Shown here piece after piece: positions 16,544-25,356 of a stretch of DNA of 64,000 nucleotides (positions are counted from its first letter, which is position 1; each line of letters begins with the position of its first letter). This DNA comes from Runella aurantiaca. Its GTDB lineage: Bacteria; Bacteroidota; Bacteroidia; Cytophagales; Spirosomataceae. Under the pieces are notes generated by a model. That model was not told the origin of the DNA and made no database searches. It worked only from the letters and a program-made list of their open reading frames with translations. The translations under genes were made by a program, and so were the position numbers. Where the stretch lies: positions 1 to 64,000 of the forward strand of contig NZ_QPIW01000037.1 of NCBI RefSeq assembly GCF_003339505.1, given 5' to 3'.

Positions 16544-17584
16544 TTACAGAACTGAAATTAAGGGGCCATCATTCTGCGTATTAAGCCGACCAAAGGATTG
16601 AAATTCATGCCCTAACTCTTTTAATAATTGCTCAAATTCCACCGTAGTTTCTTCTGAAACGGCAACCAACAGACCGCCGCTCGTTTGGGGGTCGGCCAAG
16701 ATATATTTTTGTTCTTCAGTAAGCGGGCCTACTTTATGTCCATAACTATTCAAGTTGCGTTGAGTGCCGCCCGGGAAACAGTTAAGTTCAAGGTAATACG
16801 GGATTGATGAAATAACAGGAACTTTATCAAATTCAATTTCTGCCGACAGGCCGCTGCCTTCACACATCTCCGTAAGGTGGCCCAGTAATCCAAAACCAGT
16901 TACGTCGGTCATTGCTTTTACGCCTTCCATTTTTGCAAAAACTTCACCTAGTTTATTCAATGTAACCATACTTTTCAAGGCAATAGCCGCATCTTCTGGT
17001 AACAAAACGCCCCTTTTTTGCGCAGTTGATAAAATCCCCACCCCCAACGCTTTGGTCAGGTACAAGCGACACCCCTGCTCTGCAGTAGAATTTTGTTTAA
17101 GCTGTGGAATGCTCACCATTCCGTTTACAGCAAGTCCAAAAACTGGCTCAGGACAGTCAATGCTGTGGCCGCCAGCCAACGTAATGCCAGCTTCGGCACA
17201 AACAGCACGTGAGCCTTCCAATACTTTTTGGGCAACCTCTGGTGGTAATTTATCAATCGGCCAGCCTAAAATCGCAATGGCCAACACGGGTTTTCCGCCC
17301 ATTGCGTACACATCGCTGATGGCATTGGCCGAGGCGATGCGCCCAAAATCATAGGCATCATCCACGATAGGCATAAAAAAATCAGTCGTTGAAATCAAGG
17401 CAGTTCCGTTGCCCAAATCCAACACCGCTGCATCGTCGCGTTTGTCATTTCCCACCAGCAGTCGAGGATCGGTTTGAGCCGCTACCGAACTGTGAAGTAT
17501 TTTATCAAGAATGGCGGGGCTGATTTTGCAACCACAACCTGCACCGTGAGAGTACTGCGTAAGTTTTATTGTTGAACTATCCAT
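16544..17584 (-). CDS. selD: Selenide, water dikinase (SelD)
   Basis: A 346-residue SelD, standard length. The active site reads AGCGCK with C17 and K20, the same numbering as E. coli SelD; there is no in-frame UGA, so this is the Cys form. Downstream are the ATP/Mg segments: [21 protein letters not shown] with paired Asp, [15 protein letters not shown] and [13 protein letters not shown]. SelD makes selenophosphate from selenide and ATP. The gene follows mnmH by 9 bp, so selenophosphate here is dedicated to 2-selenouridine in tRNA; no selA/selB or selC is in the window. Confidence 0.97.
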   Translation of the reverse strand: MDSSTIKLTQYSHGAGCGCKISPAILDKILHSSVAAQTDPRLLVGNDKRDDAAVLDLGNGTALISTTDFFMPIVDDAYDFGRIASANAISDVYAMGGKPVLAIAILGWPIDKLPPEVAQKVLEGSRAVCAEAGITLAGGHSIDCPEPVFGLAVNGMVSIPQLKQNSTAEQGCRLYLTKALGVGILSTAQKRGVLLPEDAAIALKSMVTLNKLGEVFAKMEGVKAMTDVTGFGLLGHLTEMCEGSGLSAEIEFDKVPVISSIPYYLELNCFPGGTQRNLNSYGHKVGPLTEEQKYILADPQTSGGLLVAVSEETTVEFEQLLKELGHEFQSFGRLNTQNDGPLISVL

Positions 17585-17593
17585 TGACGTAAG

Positions 17594-18637
17594 CTATGCC
17601 TGCACCATTATGGGCAGGGTTTGGGTAAATGTTAAAATTTTGTCGGCATTAATTGCCATTTCATTATCAGTAAAATCAAATGTAAACAGTTTTTCGGGTT
17701 TACGTTTAGCTAGCCCCGAGGTATAGGTTTTATCATAGTACACCAGCACCAGCCGAACAAAATCCGCCATACGGTTTTCACGAATAGCCGTCACGGCCTG
17801 TTTGGTTTGGAGTGGGCCGAGCCGCTTGTGGATTCTTTCGGTACATTCCACCAAAAAATCTTTGTCCAATTCTCCATATTCCTGCGCCAAAGCATTGATA
17901 CGTTGTTCCAATCCCACCTGAATGTTAATCAAAACGGCCTCTTTCATCTGATGCCAAAAAGGGTTGGGAATAAAAATTTTACCAATGGTGAGGCTTTCAT
18001 CTTCCACCCAAATTCGGCGTTGTGAGTCGAGCAAGCGTAATTGGTCGGCAAAGTTATTTTCAAACTGCTCCTGCGTGGGTTGTACCATTTTGTTCATGGT
18101 CCCGTAAGAAGAACCCTGATGCTGGGCTAAATCTTCCAAATCAATTACCTGCTCACCCTTTTCATTAAGCGCGTGGAGGAGTTTGGTTTTTCCTGACCCA
18201 GTCATCCCTCCCACCATCCAAAGCTGATACGTTTTTTCAAATTGATTCAATACCCACCTTCGGAAGCTTTTGTAGCCCCCTTCTATGAGGTAGACTTCAA
18301 ATCCGTAAAGATTTAGTGCCCAGGCCATTGCTCCGCTTCGCATTCCTCCCCGCCAGCAATGAACGCCGATTTTTTTTTCGGGAGCAATTTCCAACGCCCG
18401 TTTTATAAAGCCCGACCACTTCGGTCCAGTCAAATCAAAACCAAGTAAAATCGCCTCTTCCCGTCCGATTTGTTTATAAGTCGTACCCACCACAACGCGC
18501 TCTTCGTTGCTAAACAAAGGTAAGTTATAAGCGTCTGGGATATGACCTTGCTCAAATTCGGCGGGGGTTCGAACGTCCGCCAAAGGGATGACGTTTTTTA
18601 AAGGAAGAAATTCATCTATCGTAATATTTTTAATCAT
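17594..18637 (-). CDS. mnmH: tRNA 2-selenouridine synthase (MnmH/SelU)
   Basis: A 347-residue protein with an N-terminal rhodanese domain holding the catalytic Cys in VHCWRGGMRSG (C94) and a C-terminal P-loop, VGGMTGSGKT (about 142-151). It converts 2-thiouridine at the tRNA wobble position to 2-selenouridine with selenophosphate, through a geranylated intermediate. It is immediately upstream of selD (9 bp), the classic pair. The start at 18637 has a good length match to the family. No promoter of clear Bacteroidota form is visible upstream. Confidence 0.95.
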   Translation of the reverse strand: MIKNITIDEFLPLKNVIPLADVRTPAEFEQGHIPDAYNLPLFSNEERVVVGTTYKQIGREEAILLGFDLTGPKWSGFIKRALEIAPEKKIGVHCWRGGMRSGAMAWALNLYGFEVYLIEGGYKSFRRWVLNQFEKTYQLWMVGGMTGSGKTKLLHALNEKGEQVIDLEDLAQHQGSSYGTMNKMVQPTQEQFENNFADQLRLLDSQRRIWVEDESLTIGKIFIPNPFWHQMKEAVLINIQVGLEQRINALAQEYGELDKDFLVECTERIHKRLGPLQTKQAVTAIRENRMADFVRLVLVYYDKTYTSGLAKRKPEKLFTFDFTDNEMAINADKILTFTQTLPIMVQA

Positions 18638-18712
18638 TTTTTGACAGCCTTTGGCCGTAAAATTAAAAAGGAGTCGTTGGAGAAATGTGATTTTTGGGGA
18701 AATTCTATGGAC

Positions 18713-19033
18713 TTAAATCAAAAGATCATCAATTTTGATGCCTGCTATTCGCATGGCTTCGTATTCAACTTCCACAATAAACTCCGTTTCATCCTGACTA
18801 AAATTTTCATTATCCCACTCCGTAAAATAGGTTTGTACACGCTCTTGAAGGTTAGGGACTTGTGCCCTGAGTTGGTGGATTAAAAAGTCGGCAAAACGCA
18901 ACACTTCATTCCTCATTTGTGCAATAGTGTGCTCCGACGATGGCTCAACTTCACGGTCTTCCCAATGATCTAAAATAAACCTTTCTTTGATTTTATAAGC
19001 TTCCAACTGCTCAATACGCTCCTGATTCGGCAT
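18713..19033 (-). CDS. Conserved small acidic protein, unknown function
   Basis: A 106-residue, highly charged and mostly helical protein (MPNQERIEQLEAYKIKERFI at the start; NFSQDETEFIVEVEYEAMRI near the end). There is no signal peptide, membrane segment or known catalytic motif. An exact TAnnTTTG-type element (TAACTTTG, minus strand, 19048-19055) lies 15 bp ahead of the start, though no TTG sits at the usual -33 spacing. It is 75 bp before mnmH, so it may be co-transcribed with the selenium genes, but that is not proved. Confidence 0.6.
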   Translation of the reverse strand: MPNQERIEQLEAYKIKERFILDHWEDREVEPSSEHTIAQMRNEVLRFADFLIHQLRAQVPNLQERVQTYFTEWDNENFSQDETEFIVEVEYEAMRIAGIKIDDLLI

Positions 19034-19064
19034 CGATTGTTTTTTTTCAAAGTTAACAAAAATT

Positions 19065-19096
19065 ATCCCTAACTCTTCTTTCCAAAAGTTAGGGAT
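19065..19096 (-). terminator. Terminator after the haem/HEAT gene
   Basis: ATCCCTAACT (19065-19074) and AGTTAGGGAT (19087-19096) make a perfect 10-bp stem with a 12-base loop. Read on the minus strand it is followed by AATTTTTG, a T-rich run, as expected after the 19146-22649 gene. Confidence 0.8.
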
Positions 19097-19145
19097 GATT
19101 TTTATGCAGAACCTCTGCGCTAGATTAAGTTATTTTCAGGTCTTG

Positions 19146-22100
19146 TTATCTGCCCATCACCAATCGTGTTTGTGCCGCTCCACCCTCATTTTCAGCCAAT
19201 TGAACATTTAAGGCATTGTCTTTGAACAAACTTCTATCCAATGCCAATGTAAACGTATGAATCCCTGGTGCAAGGTCGGCAGCTCCACCCCGCTCCGTTA
19301 GTTTAAGCGGTTTTCCGCCCACCCAAGCGGTAATACCTGTGGTAGAATTAAAAGCTAAGTTTACGTTTCCTTTGCTCACTACTTCGATATCAAACTTTAT
19401 AAACGTGTACTTTTTGTTTGCATTTATTTCAACAACTGGCAGTTCATCCAAGGGCAAATCGCCCGCTACTTTACTGTAGAATGGCTCATAAGTAAGCTTG
19501 GCATTGTCTTTCACCACGTAGCTAGGACCTTCTACAAGAATTTTTTTGACCAACTCCTTGCTGTTAGAAACACTATTCCAACGACGGACAAAGCGGGTCG
19601 TCGGAACCCTGAACTTACCAGATTCGCCCATTTTGGAAAGGAAACCGATAAGGTTTTTGAATTCTTCTTTGTCCAAACCAGCCGTCAATCCCGCAGGCAT
19701 CAACGAGCCTGAAATTTTTTCAACCACACTGATTTGACTTTTAGGTACTGCTACTTCCGAGCCCGTTACGTCGCGGATGATGATTTCGGCGGTCCCGTTG
19801 CTAACAATGTAGCCCATCATCTCACTTTTGTCTTTTTTCACGATGCGTTGTAGCTCGTAGCCCTCTTTAATGGAGGCATTGGGGTACAGAATAGAGCGGA
19901 TGATGGTCTCGGCGGGCGAGCTGGTTCCTAAGCTGCTCAGGTCTGGCCCGATGCGGCCGCCTGCTCCCCCAATGGCGTGACAGGTGAGACAAGCAAGCCC
20001 TGCTTTACGGAAAATCAATTCTCCTTTGGTAGGGTCGGCGGTTTCAGCGACGGTTTTTGCCAAACTGCTGATTTCTTTTTCGTTTAATTCCTGCGGCATT
20101 TTTTCAACGGGCAATACGCCCCCCGACGCTTCCAATGCTTTTACAAAGGCTTTAATGTCTTCACTGTTTCGTCGGTTGTAAGGGACTGAGCGTTGCAAAA
20201 CCTGACGAGCTGCGAGGGCTATTGGTTCAGGGATTTTCTTTAAATTCAATTCTTCGGTCAAAGCAACGGTAGCAGCTTTGGTAGCAATAAATGACCTAAA
20301 TATTTCAGAAACATCCGTTTGACTTGGTAGCGTACGCAACAGGTCCGAGGCGATGCGGGCTGCTTCAGAGGCATCCGTCGAAACCAATCGTGAAGCCGCC
20401 GCAACTCTCAAATCAACTGGTTTTTTGCTACCCGTGAGCCCAATCAGGGAAGTTCTTGCTTGTTCGTTTTTCATGGAAACTAACGCGTCAAGAGCGGCTT
20501 TTCGACGGTTCTTTTCCCCCTTTTCGGCCAAAGTAACCAATGTACCGTTCAATTCCCTGATTTGCCAAAAACCAATCAGACGAATAGCAGCCGTGGCAAC
20601 TGCTTCCTCCTCACTTTCAATAAACCCTGTAATGCGATTCAAGTCACCAGATGGTTTGGCGCCTCGGCGGGCGGCATCCTCCAGCGCGGTTAATTGTGCC
20701 GCAACTTGTTTATTTTTAGTTGTGTTACCTTCAACTGCTTTGCCAAAAACAATGGCTAAATCTGCCGCCTTACCAAATTTAGAAATGGATGCCAAAACAT
20801 CGTTACGGTATTCCTCAAGAACCCGTTCGGCTTGGTATAACTGCGCCAGTTGCGCAACTGCTTCGGGGCTGCTGGTTGATTTCAAGGCAAAAACCGTCTT
20901 TTTGGCATCTCCAAAGAAATCAGGCGTAGTTTTCAGACGCGCGGCCCACAACGGTTCTAATTCACGAACAGTTTGCCAAAGCGCAAAATCCAAAAACTCA
21001 TCCATCGAATTATCTAATACTGAGAGCGCCATACGGGCAGATTCAGCGGTTTTTACATTGCGAAGTCCAATGACTGCTTCCAATCGCACCTGCGGATGGG
21101 GGTCGGTCACGGCCTTGGTCAAGTGGGCAACTGGATTCGTGATTTTGGAAAACCAAAGCCCAAGGGCCCGCAGGCCTGCCGCGCGCGCTTTGTGGTTTTG
21201 GGCGTTCAATAAAGTCAAAAGCAGCGGTTCATTGACGGTGTCGAGGGTTTGGTACACCCAAAGTGCTTCCAACAACTGATGTTCATAATTGGGATCATTT
21301 CTATCTAAGTTTTGAACCCATTTTTGCAAGGCGGGTAGCACTTCCGTAGCCCCACGGGCTTTCAATACCTGCTTGGCCTGGGCCCGGGTCCAGTCTTCGG
21401 GCAGTTTGAGTGCTTCCAAGAGTTCATTCACGGAAGCTTTGGTCAACTGCGTTTTTTTAACCAAAGGGCGGTTTTTTGCCACAATCCGCCAGATACGACC
21501 GTGCTGCTGGTCGCGGCGTGGGTCGTGAAAATCCACTTCTCCGTGTTGGATAATGGGGTTATACCAATCTGCTACATAAATGGCTCCATCGGGGCCCACC
21601 GAAATATCAACGGGACGAAAGGCCACATTGTCCGTCCACATCAGGTCCTCCACCTGCTTAGAAGCATACCCACTTCCCTGCTCTTCTAGTTTGAACCGAT
21701 TGATACGGTTGGCACGAAAGTCGTTGGTAATCAAGCTTCCCTGCCACGACTCAGGCAAGTGTCGGCCCGAAACAATGTCTAGCCCGCTGTGTTTGGGTTG
21801 ACCCGGATTCAGTCCCCGGATGATTCGCGCCGCGCCAGGAGCGGTTACGAAAGTAGCCCCTGGAAAAGCATAATTGATGCCTTCACCACCTGCCCCGTCG
21901 GTCAGGAAAGATTGCCCCCAGCGGTCAAATTGCAGCCCCCACGGATTAATCAACCCACGGGCATAGACATCCATGTCGAGATTTTTTGGGTTGAGCTGCC
22001 ACACGCCACCGCCTTCGAGGCGCTTAGTCCCAAACGGTGTTTCTACGTGGCTATAGATATAAATCGACTGGTTAAAATAAAGTCGCCCCTCTGGGCCCCA

Positions 22101-22649
22101 ACGGAACGTATGAATGAGGTGGTGCGTATCAGCCGTACCAAAACCGTTTAAAATACGGCGTCTTTTATCGGCTTTTCCGTCGCCATCGGTATCGGAAAAA
22201 TGCAAAATTTCGGTTGAATTCGCTACGTAAACGCCCCCATCCCCGGGCAATATTCCCGTAGGCGTGATTAGACCTTCGGCAAAAACGGTCGACTTATCGG
22301 CCCTGCCGTCGCCGTCGGTATCCTCAATTACAAAAATTTTATCGTTGGCTTCTTCTCCCGTTTTGAGGTGAGGATAGGCGGTACTGCTCACCACCCACAA
22401 GCGCCCGTCGGCGTCCCAGTTCATCTGTATGGGTTTGGCCACGAGCGGGTCGGCGGCAAACAATGTTACTTCAAATCCTTCTGCTACTTTAAACGAACGA
22501 AGTTCCCGCTCCACATCGGGCTCAGGATTTGCCTTGCGGTCGTCTTGGTGAACCGTAGACGTAATCAACACAGATAAAGGAATGAAAATAAACCGTTTAA
22601 CAAATACAATTGTGGTGTTGGACGAGTTGAAAAAGCTGAACTTTTGCAT
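19146..22649 (-). CDS. Secreted PVC-type haem-binding, HEAT-repeat, dehydrogenase-like protein (large)
   Basis: A 1167-residue exported protein. After an N-terminal hydrophobic stretch, residues about 45-400 form a beta-propeller with membrane-bound-dehydrogenase-type blades (NWDADGRLWVVSS, DTDGDGKADK calcium loops, VGPDGAIYVADWYNP). About 450-830 is a helical HEAT-like solenoid. Around residue 888 is a CLTCHAIGGAGGRIGPDL motif, a CxxCH haem-attachment site of the PVC type, with the following Leu/Ser-rich c-type cytochrome fold. The last ~180 residues are a beta-rich, perhaps carbohydrate-binding domain. It probably acts in periplasmic or outer-membrane oxidation of sugars or sugar alcohols. 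An SGNH hydrolase gene lies 22 bp upstream; a smaller paralogue is at 34450-37092. Confidence 0.85.
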   Translation of the reverse strand: MQKFSFFNSSNTTIVFVKRFIFIPLSVLITSTVHQDDRKANPEPDVERELRSFKVAEGFEVTLFAADPLVAKPIQMNWDADGRLWVVSSTAYPHLKTGEEANDKIFVIEDTDGDGRADKSTVFAEGLITPTGILPGDGGVYVANSTEILHFSDTDGDGKADKRRRILNGFGTADTHHLIHTFRWGPEGRLYFNQSIYIYSHVETPFGTKRLEGGGVWQLNPKNLDMDVYARGLINPWGLQFDRWGQSFLTDGAGGEGINYAFPGATFVTAPGAARIIRGLNPGQPKHSGLDIVSGRHLPESWQGSLITNDFRANRINRFKLEEQGSGYASKQVEDLMWTDNVAFRPVDISVGPDGAIYVADWYNPIIQHGEVDFHDPRRDQQHGRIWRIVAKNRPLVKKTQLTKASVNELLEALKLPEDWTRAQAKQVLKARGATEVLPALQKWVQNLDRNDPNYEHQLLEALWVYQTLDTVNEPLLLTLLNAQNHKARAAGLRALGLWFSKITNPVAHLTKAVTDPHPQVRLEAVIGLRNVKTAESARMALSVLDNSMDEFLDFALWQTVRELEPLWAARLKTTPDFFGDAKKTVFALKSTSSPEAVAQLAQLYQAERVLEEYRNDVLASISKFGKAADLAIVFGKAVEGNTTKNKQVAAQLTALEDAARRGAKPSGDLNRITGFIESEEEAVATAAIRLIGFWQIRELNGTLVTLAEKGEKNRRKAALDALVSMKNEQARTSLIGLTGSKKPVDLRVAAASRLVSTDASEAARIASDLLRTLPSQTDVSEIFRSFIATKAATVALTEELNLKKIPEPIALAARQVLQRSVPYNRRNSEDIKAFVKALEASGGVLPVEKMPQELNEKEISSLAKTVAETADPTKGELIFRKAGLACLTCHAIGGAGGRIGPDLSSLGTSSPAETIIRSILYPNASIKEGYELQRIVKKDKSEMMGYIVSNGTAEIIIRDVTGSEVAVPKSQISVVEKISGSLMPAGLTAGLDKEEFKNLIGFLSKMGESGKFRVPTTRFVRRWNSVSNSKELVKKILVEGPSYVVKDNAKLTYEPFYSKVAGDLPLDELPVVEINANKKYTFIKFDIEVVSKGNVNLAFNSTTGITAWVGGKPLKLTERGGAADLAPGIHTFTLALDRSLFKDNALNVQLAENEGGAAQTRLVMGR

Positions 22650-22671
22650 AATAACTTATAAATCTTTTATA

Positions 22672-23919
22672 CTACTTTACCGGGGCAAGTTGATACACGA
22701 TAGGCTTCGGAGTGCTGTGCAGGGCTATTTGTCCTTCTAGCCATTTCATAATGAGGCTTTGCTCTTCGAGGCCCTTGGCGTGTCGGCCCTGCTCGTACGA
22801 GCGAAACCCAAGAATGTAGGTTCGATTGAGGGGTCGGTACTGAAAAAAGAATTGTTCATTTTTTTTCAATATCATTTCCCGCAATTTACTGACTTGGTTG
22901 AAGGATGTCCCTTGGGTAATCTCAACCCCCTCGGCCCATTTTTTTTCCGACGCCGTCATCACTTGCTGATTATCCGCAGTCAGGGTATAAAATCCCTTTT
23001 TCAATCCTGTTACCTTGATTATCTGGCCTTTGGTAGAAATCGAGGGGTTGTTTGTCGGAAACGGAAGGGGTAAAAAGCGCTCCTCGGTGGTAAATTTCAG
23101 CATCCCGTTCTTTACATCAGCATCGAGTATTTTAGCTGTCGCCACCGCCTCTGCGTTATCTTTTGTAACTGCAATGCTGACTGGTTTTGGTTGTGGATCC
23201 AATCCCAGGCTCTTTTCCAAAACTTCGGCCAAGTAATAATAACCTGCCTCATTTAAATGAACTCCATTTTCCAAAATGATTGTTTTTTTGCTCATTTCTT
23301 CAATGGGTTTGTAAATATCAATAAACATTTTGCCGCGCTCAGAAGCCAATTTTTCGATGGCAGAAGCGTAAATCGCAAGATTTGCATTTCTTTTTTCAAC
23401 ATTTGCGGTGGCATCATCGTACCTGACAGGAATCGGTGAAAGCAATATAGACTTTGCGCCGAGTGAATCAATTTTATCCAGTAACTTGGAAAGTCCATCC
23501 CTAAAACGCGGCAGGCCTACTTCGCCTTCTTGTGCCTCTACACCACCATAAGCTACAAAAACAACGGTTGGCTGTGCTTTGGTGATTTGCTGCATGAGGT
23601 GCTCATAAGGGGTCGGCGGATTGGTAAAAGTACTCCGGGCTTCTCCCCAAACATTATCACCTGTCCATCCCAAATTTCTGAATGTTACATTATGCCCCGG
23701 CCACCTCGTGGTCAGGGCTAACTCCAAATACCCATATTGAAATTCATTTTCAAACATCGAATTTCCTAGAAAAACAACTCGGTCATTGTCTTTGAGTTCA
23801 AAAAATTTGCTCGTAGAAGGGGCTGTTTTAGACTGGTTTTGGGCAACTACCGACCCCAAGGCAATAAAAATTACGACTAAAATGGGACTGAATAAAGCCT
23901 TTACATTTCTCTTTTTCAT
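22672..23919 (-). CDS. SGNH/GDSL-type hydrolase, exported
   Basis: A 415-residue protein with an N-terminal signal (LFSPILVVIFIALGSVVAQ). The fold's block I is FLGNSMFENEF with Ser54 as nucleophile in place of the GDS triplet, block III includes VVFVAYGGVEAQEG, and block V is GVHLNEAGYYYLAE with the catalytic His. The residue three before that His is Asn, where GDSL enzymes usually have Asp, so the charge relay may be weakened. The family de-acetylates or cleaves esters of carbohydrates. It is transcribed just before the haem/HEAT gene (22 bp), so both likely act on the same extracellular polymer or oligosaccharide. Confidence 0.82.
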   Translation of the reverse strand: MKKRNVKALFSPILVVIFIALGSVVAQNQSKTAPSTSKFFELKDNDRVVFLGNSMFENEFQYGYLELALTTRWPGHNVTFRNLGWTGDNVWGEARSTFTNPPTPYEHLMQQITKAQPTVVFVAYGGVEAQEGEVGLPRFRDGLSKLLDKIDSLGAKSILLSPIPVRYDDATANVEKRNANLAIYASAIEKLASERGKMFIDIYKPIEEMSKKTIILENGVHLNEAGYYYLAEVLEKSLGLDPQPKPVSIAVTKDNAEAVATAKILDADVKNGMLKFTTEERFLPLPFPTNNPSISTKGQIIKVTGLKKGFYTLTADNQQVMTASEKKWAEGVEITQGTSFNQVSKLREMILKKNEQFFFQYRPLNRTYILGFRSYEQGRHAKGLEEQSLIMKWLEGQIALHSTPKPIVYQLAPVK

Positions 23920-24152
23920 ACAATTAGTGTCCGGGTAATAGATACCAGAAATAGAAGGTCGTGTAAATGTGTTTTAGGTAATGGAATAAGTCGATTCGGT
24001 CTCATTTCGAACCATATATACAAAGCTTTTATAGACATACTTATACTACGAAACGGGCTAATTTCTCCGATGGGGCGTTTTTACATGGAGCCATCTCTTG
24101 AATGGTTTAGATTAAAAGTAATTCCCAATGGCGTTTTTTTAAAGGAAAGCTG

Positions 24153-24197
24153 ATTTTTTGTACATTTAGGAATTAAATTCCTAAATGTACAAAAAAT
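24153..24197. promoter_or_regulatory. Perfect 20-bp palindrome at the DUF4143 gene start
   Basis: Arms 24153-24172 (ATTTTTTGTACATTTAGGAA) and 24178-24197 are perfect complements around the loop TTAAA. The start ATG at 24196-24198 overlaps the right arm's last bases, so in mRNA the hairpin would bury the start codon and any ribosome site. It could be an operator, a translational switch or both. Confidence 0.7.
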
Positions 24198-25353
24198 GAT
24201 TCAACGGCACCTAACGTCTAAAATAAATGCGTTGTTAGAAAAATACCCGATTGTGAGTATAACTGGGCCAAGGCAGTCGGGCAAAACAACACTTGCAAAA
24301 ATGGTACGACCAGACTATCAGTATGTAAGTTTAGAAAATTTGAGTAATCGACAATTTGCCCAATCGGACCCACAGGGGTTTTTGACCCAATACCAAGGCG
24401 GAGTCATTCTGGATGAAGTGCAATACGTACCCGAATTGTTTTCGTACCTGCAAGTATATACTGACGAAAGAACCCGCAAAGGAGAATACATTTTGACGGG
24501 TTCGCAAAATTTTCTGTTGATGGAAAAAATCACCCAATCATTGGCGGGACGGGTCGCGGTATTTCATCTTTTGCCTTTTTCGTGGAACGAACTGAAAAAC
24601 ACCGAATATCAGTCGCAAAACTGGGAGCACTACCTGAGAGAAGGCTCGTATCCGCGCAAACGCGTCGATGATATTGATGCGGATACATTTTACGAAAATT
24701 ACCTGCGTACTTACATTGAAAGAGACGTTCGTCAGATAAAAAACATTATGGATTTGGGACTTTTCCAGCGCTTTATTCAGCTACTGGCGGGCCGAATCGG
24801 TCAGTTATTCAACCAAAATAGTTTGGGAATCGAACTAGGGTTGGACAACAAAACCATGAATTCGTGGCTTTCCGTCTTGGAAACTTCTTTCATCGCTTTT
24901 CGCTTACAACCTTATTACCAAAATTTTAATAAGCGAGTGGTGGGTACGCCTAAGGTGTATTTTTATGATACAGGATTAGCGGCGTATTTACTAGGGATAA
25001 AATCTACGGATGACCTAAACCTACATTTTGCCAAAGGAACATTGTTTGAAAACCTGATTATTAATGAGTTACAAAAAGATGTGCTCAATGCAGGTGCTCG
25101 CCCACGGTTTTATTTTTGGCGTGATTACGGTCAAAACGAAGTGGATTTACTGATACAAGAAGGAACGCTACTAAAAGCCGTGGAGATAAAATCAGGAAAA
25201 ACCATCAACAACGATTTTTTTAAAGGTCTCCATTATTTCAAAAAAATAGCCCCTGATGCCCAACTGAACTTGGTATATGGTGGCGGCGATTTTCAAAAAA
25301 GAAGCGACACGACGGTGTTTGGTATTGAACAAATCAACAAAATTGTAAACTAA
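24196..25353 (+). CDS. ATPase with DUF4143 C-terminal domain
   Basis: A 385-residue P-loop ATPase of the AAA_14/DUF4143 type. Walker A is GPRQSGKT (24-31) and Walker B is GVILDEVQ (69-76). The C-terminal DUF4143 half has RFYFWRDYGQNEVDLLIQEG and LKAVEIKSGKT, a pattern that resembles a PD-(D/E)xK nuclease core (D-x-L and E-x-K). Such proteins occur widely in Bacteroidota without a clear role and have been likened to restriction/toxin-like or mobile ATPases. It overlaps a perfect palindrome at its start, and the LLM gene follows after 3 bp, suggesting an operon. Confidence 0.85.
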   Translation: MIQRHLTSKINALLEKYPIVSITGPRQSGKTTLAKMVRPDYQYVSLENLSNRQFAQSDPQGFLTQYQGGVILDEVQYVPELFSYLQVYTDERTRKGEYILTGSQNFLLMEKITQSLAGRVAVFHLLPFSWNELKNTEYQSQNWEHYLREGSYPRKRVDDIDADTFYENYLRTYIERDVRQIKNIMDLGLFQRFIQLLAGRIGQLFNQNSLGIELGLDNKTMNSWLSVLETSFIAFRLQPYYQNFNKRVVGTPKVYFYDTGLAAYLLGIKSTDDLNLHFAKGTLFENLIINELQKDVLNAGARPRFYFWRDYGQNEVDLLIQEGTLLKAVEIKSGKTINNDFFKGLHYFKKIAPDAQLNLVYGGGDFQKRSDTTVFGIEQINKIVN

Positions 25354-25356
25354 AAT

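Noticed and set aside
16544-17584. Possible selenocysteine SelD
   Set aside because: The active-site residue is a normal Cys codon (C17) and the frame has no internal UGA.
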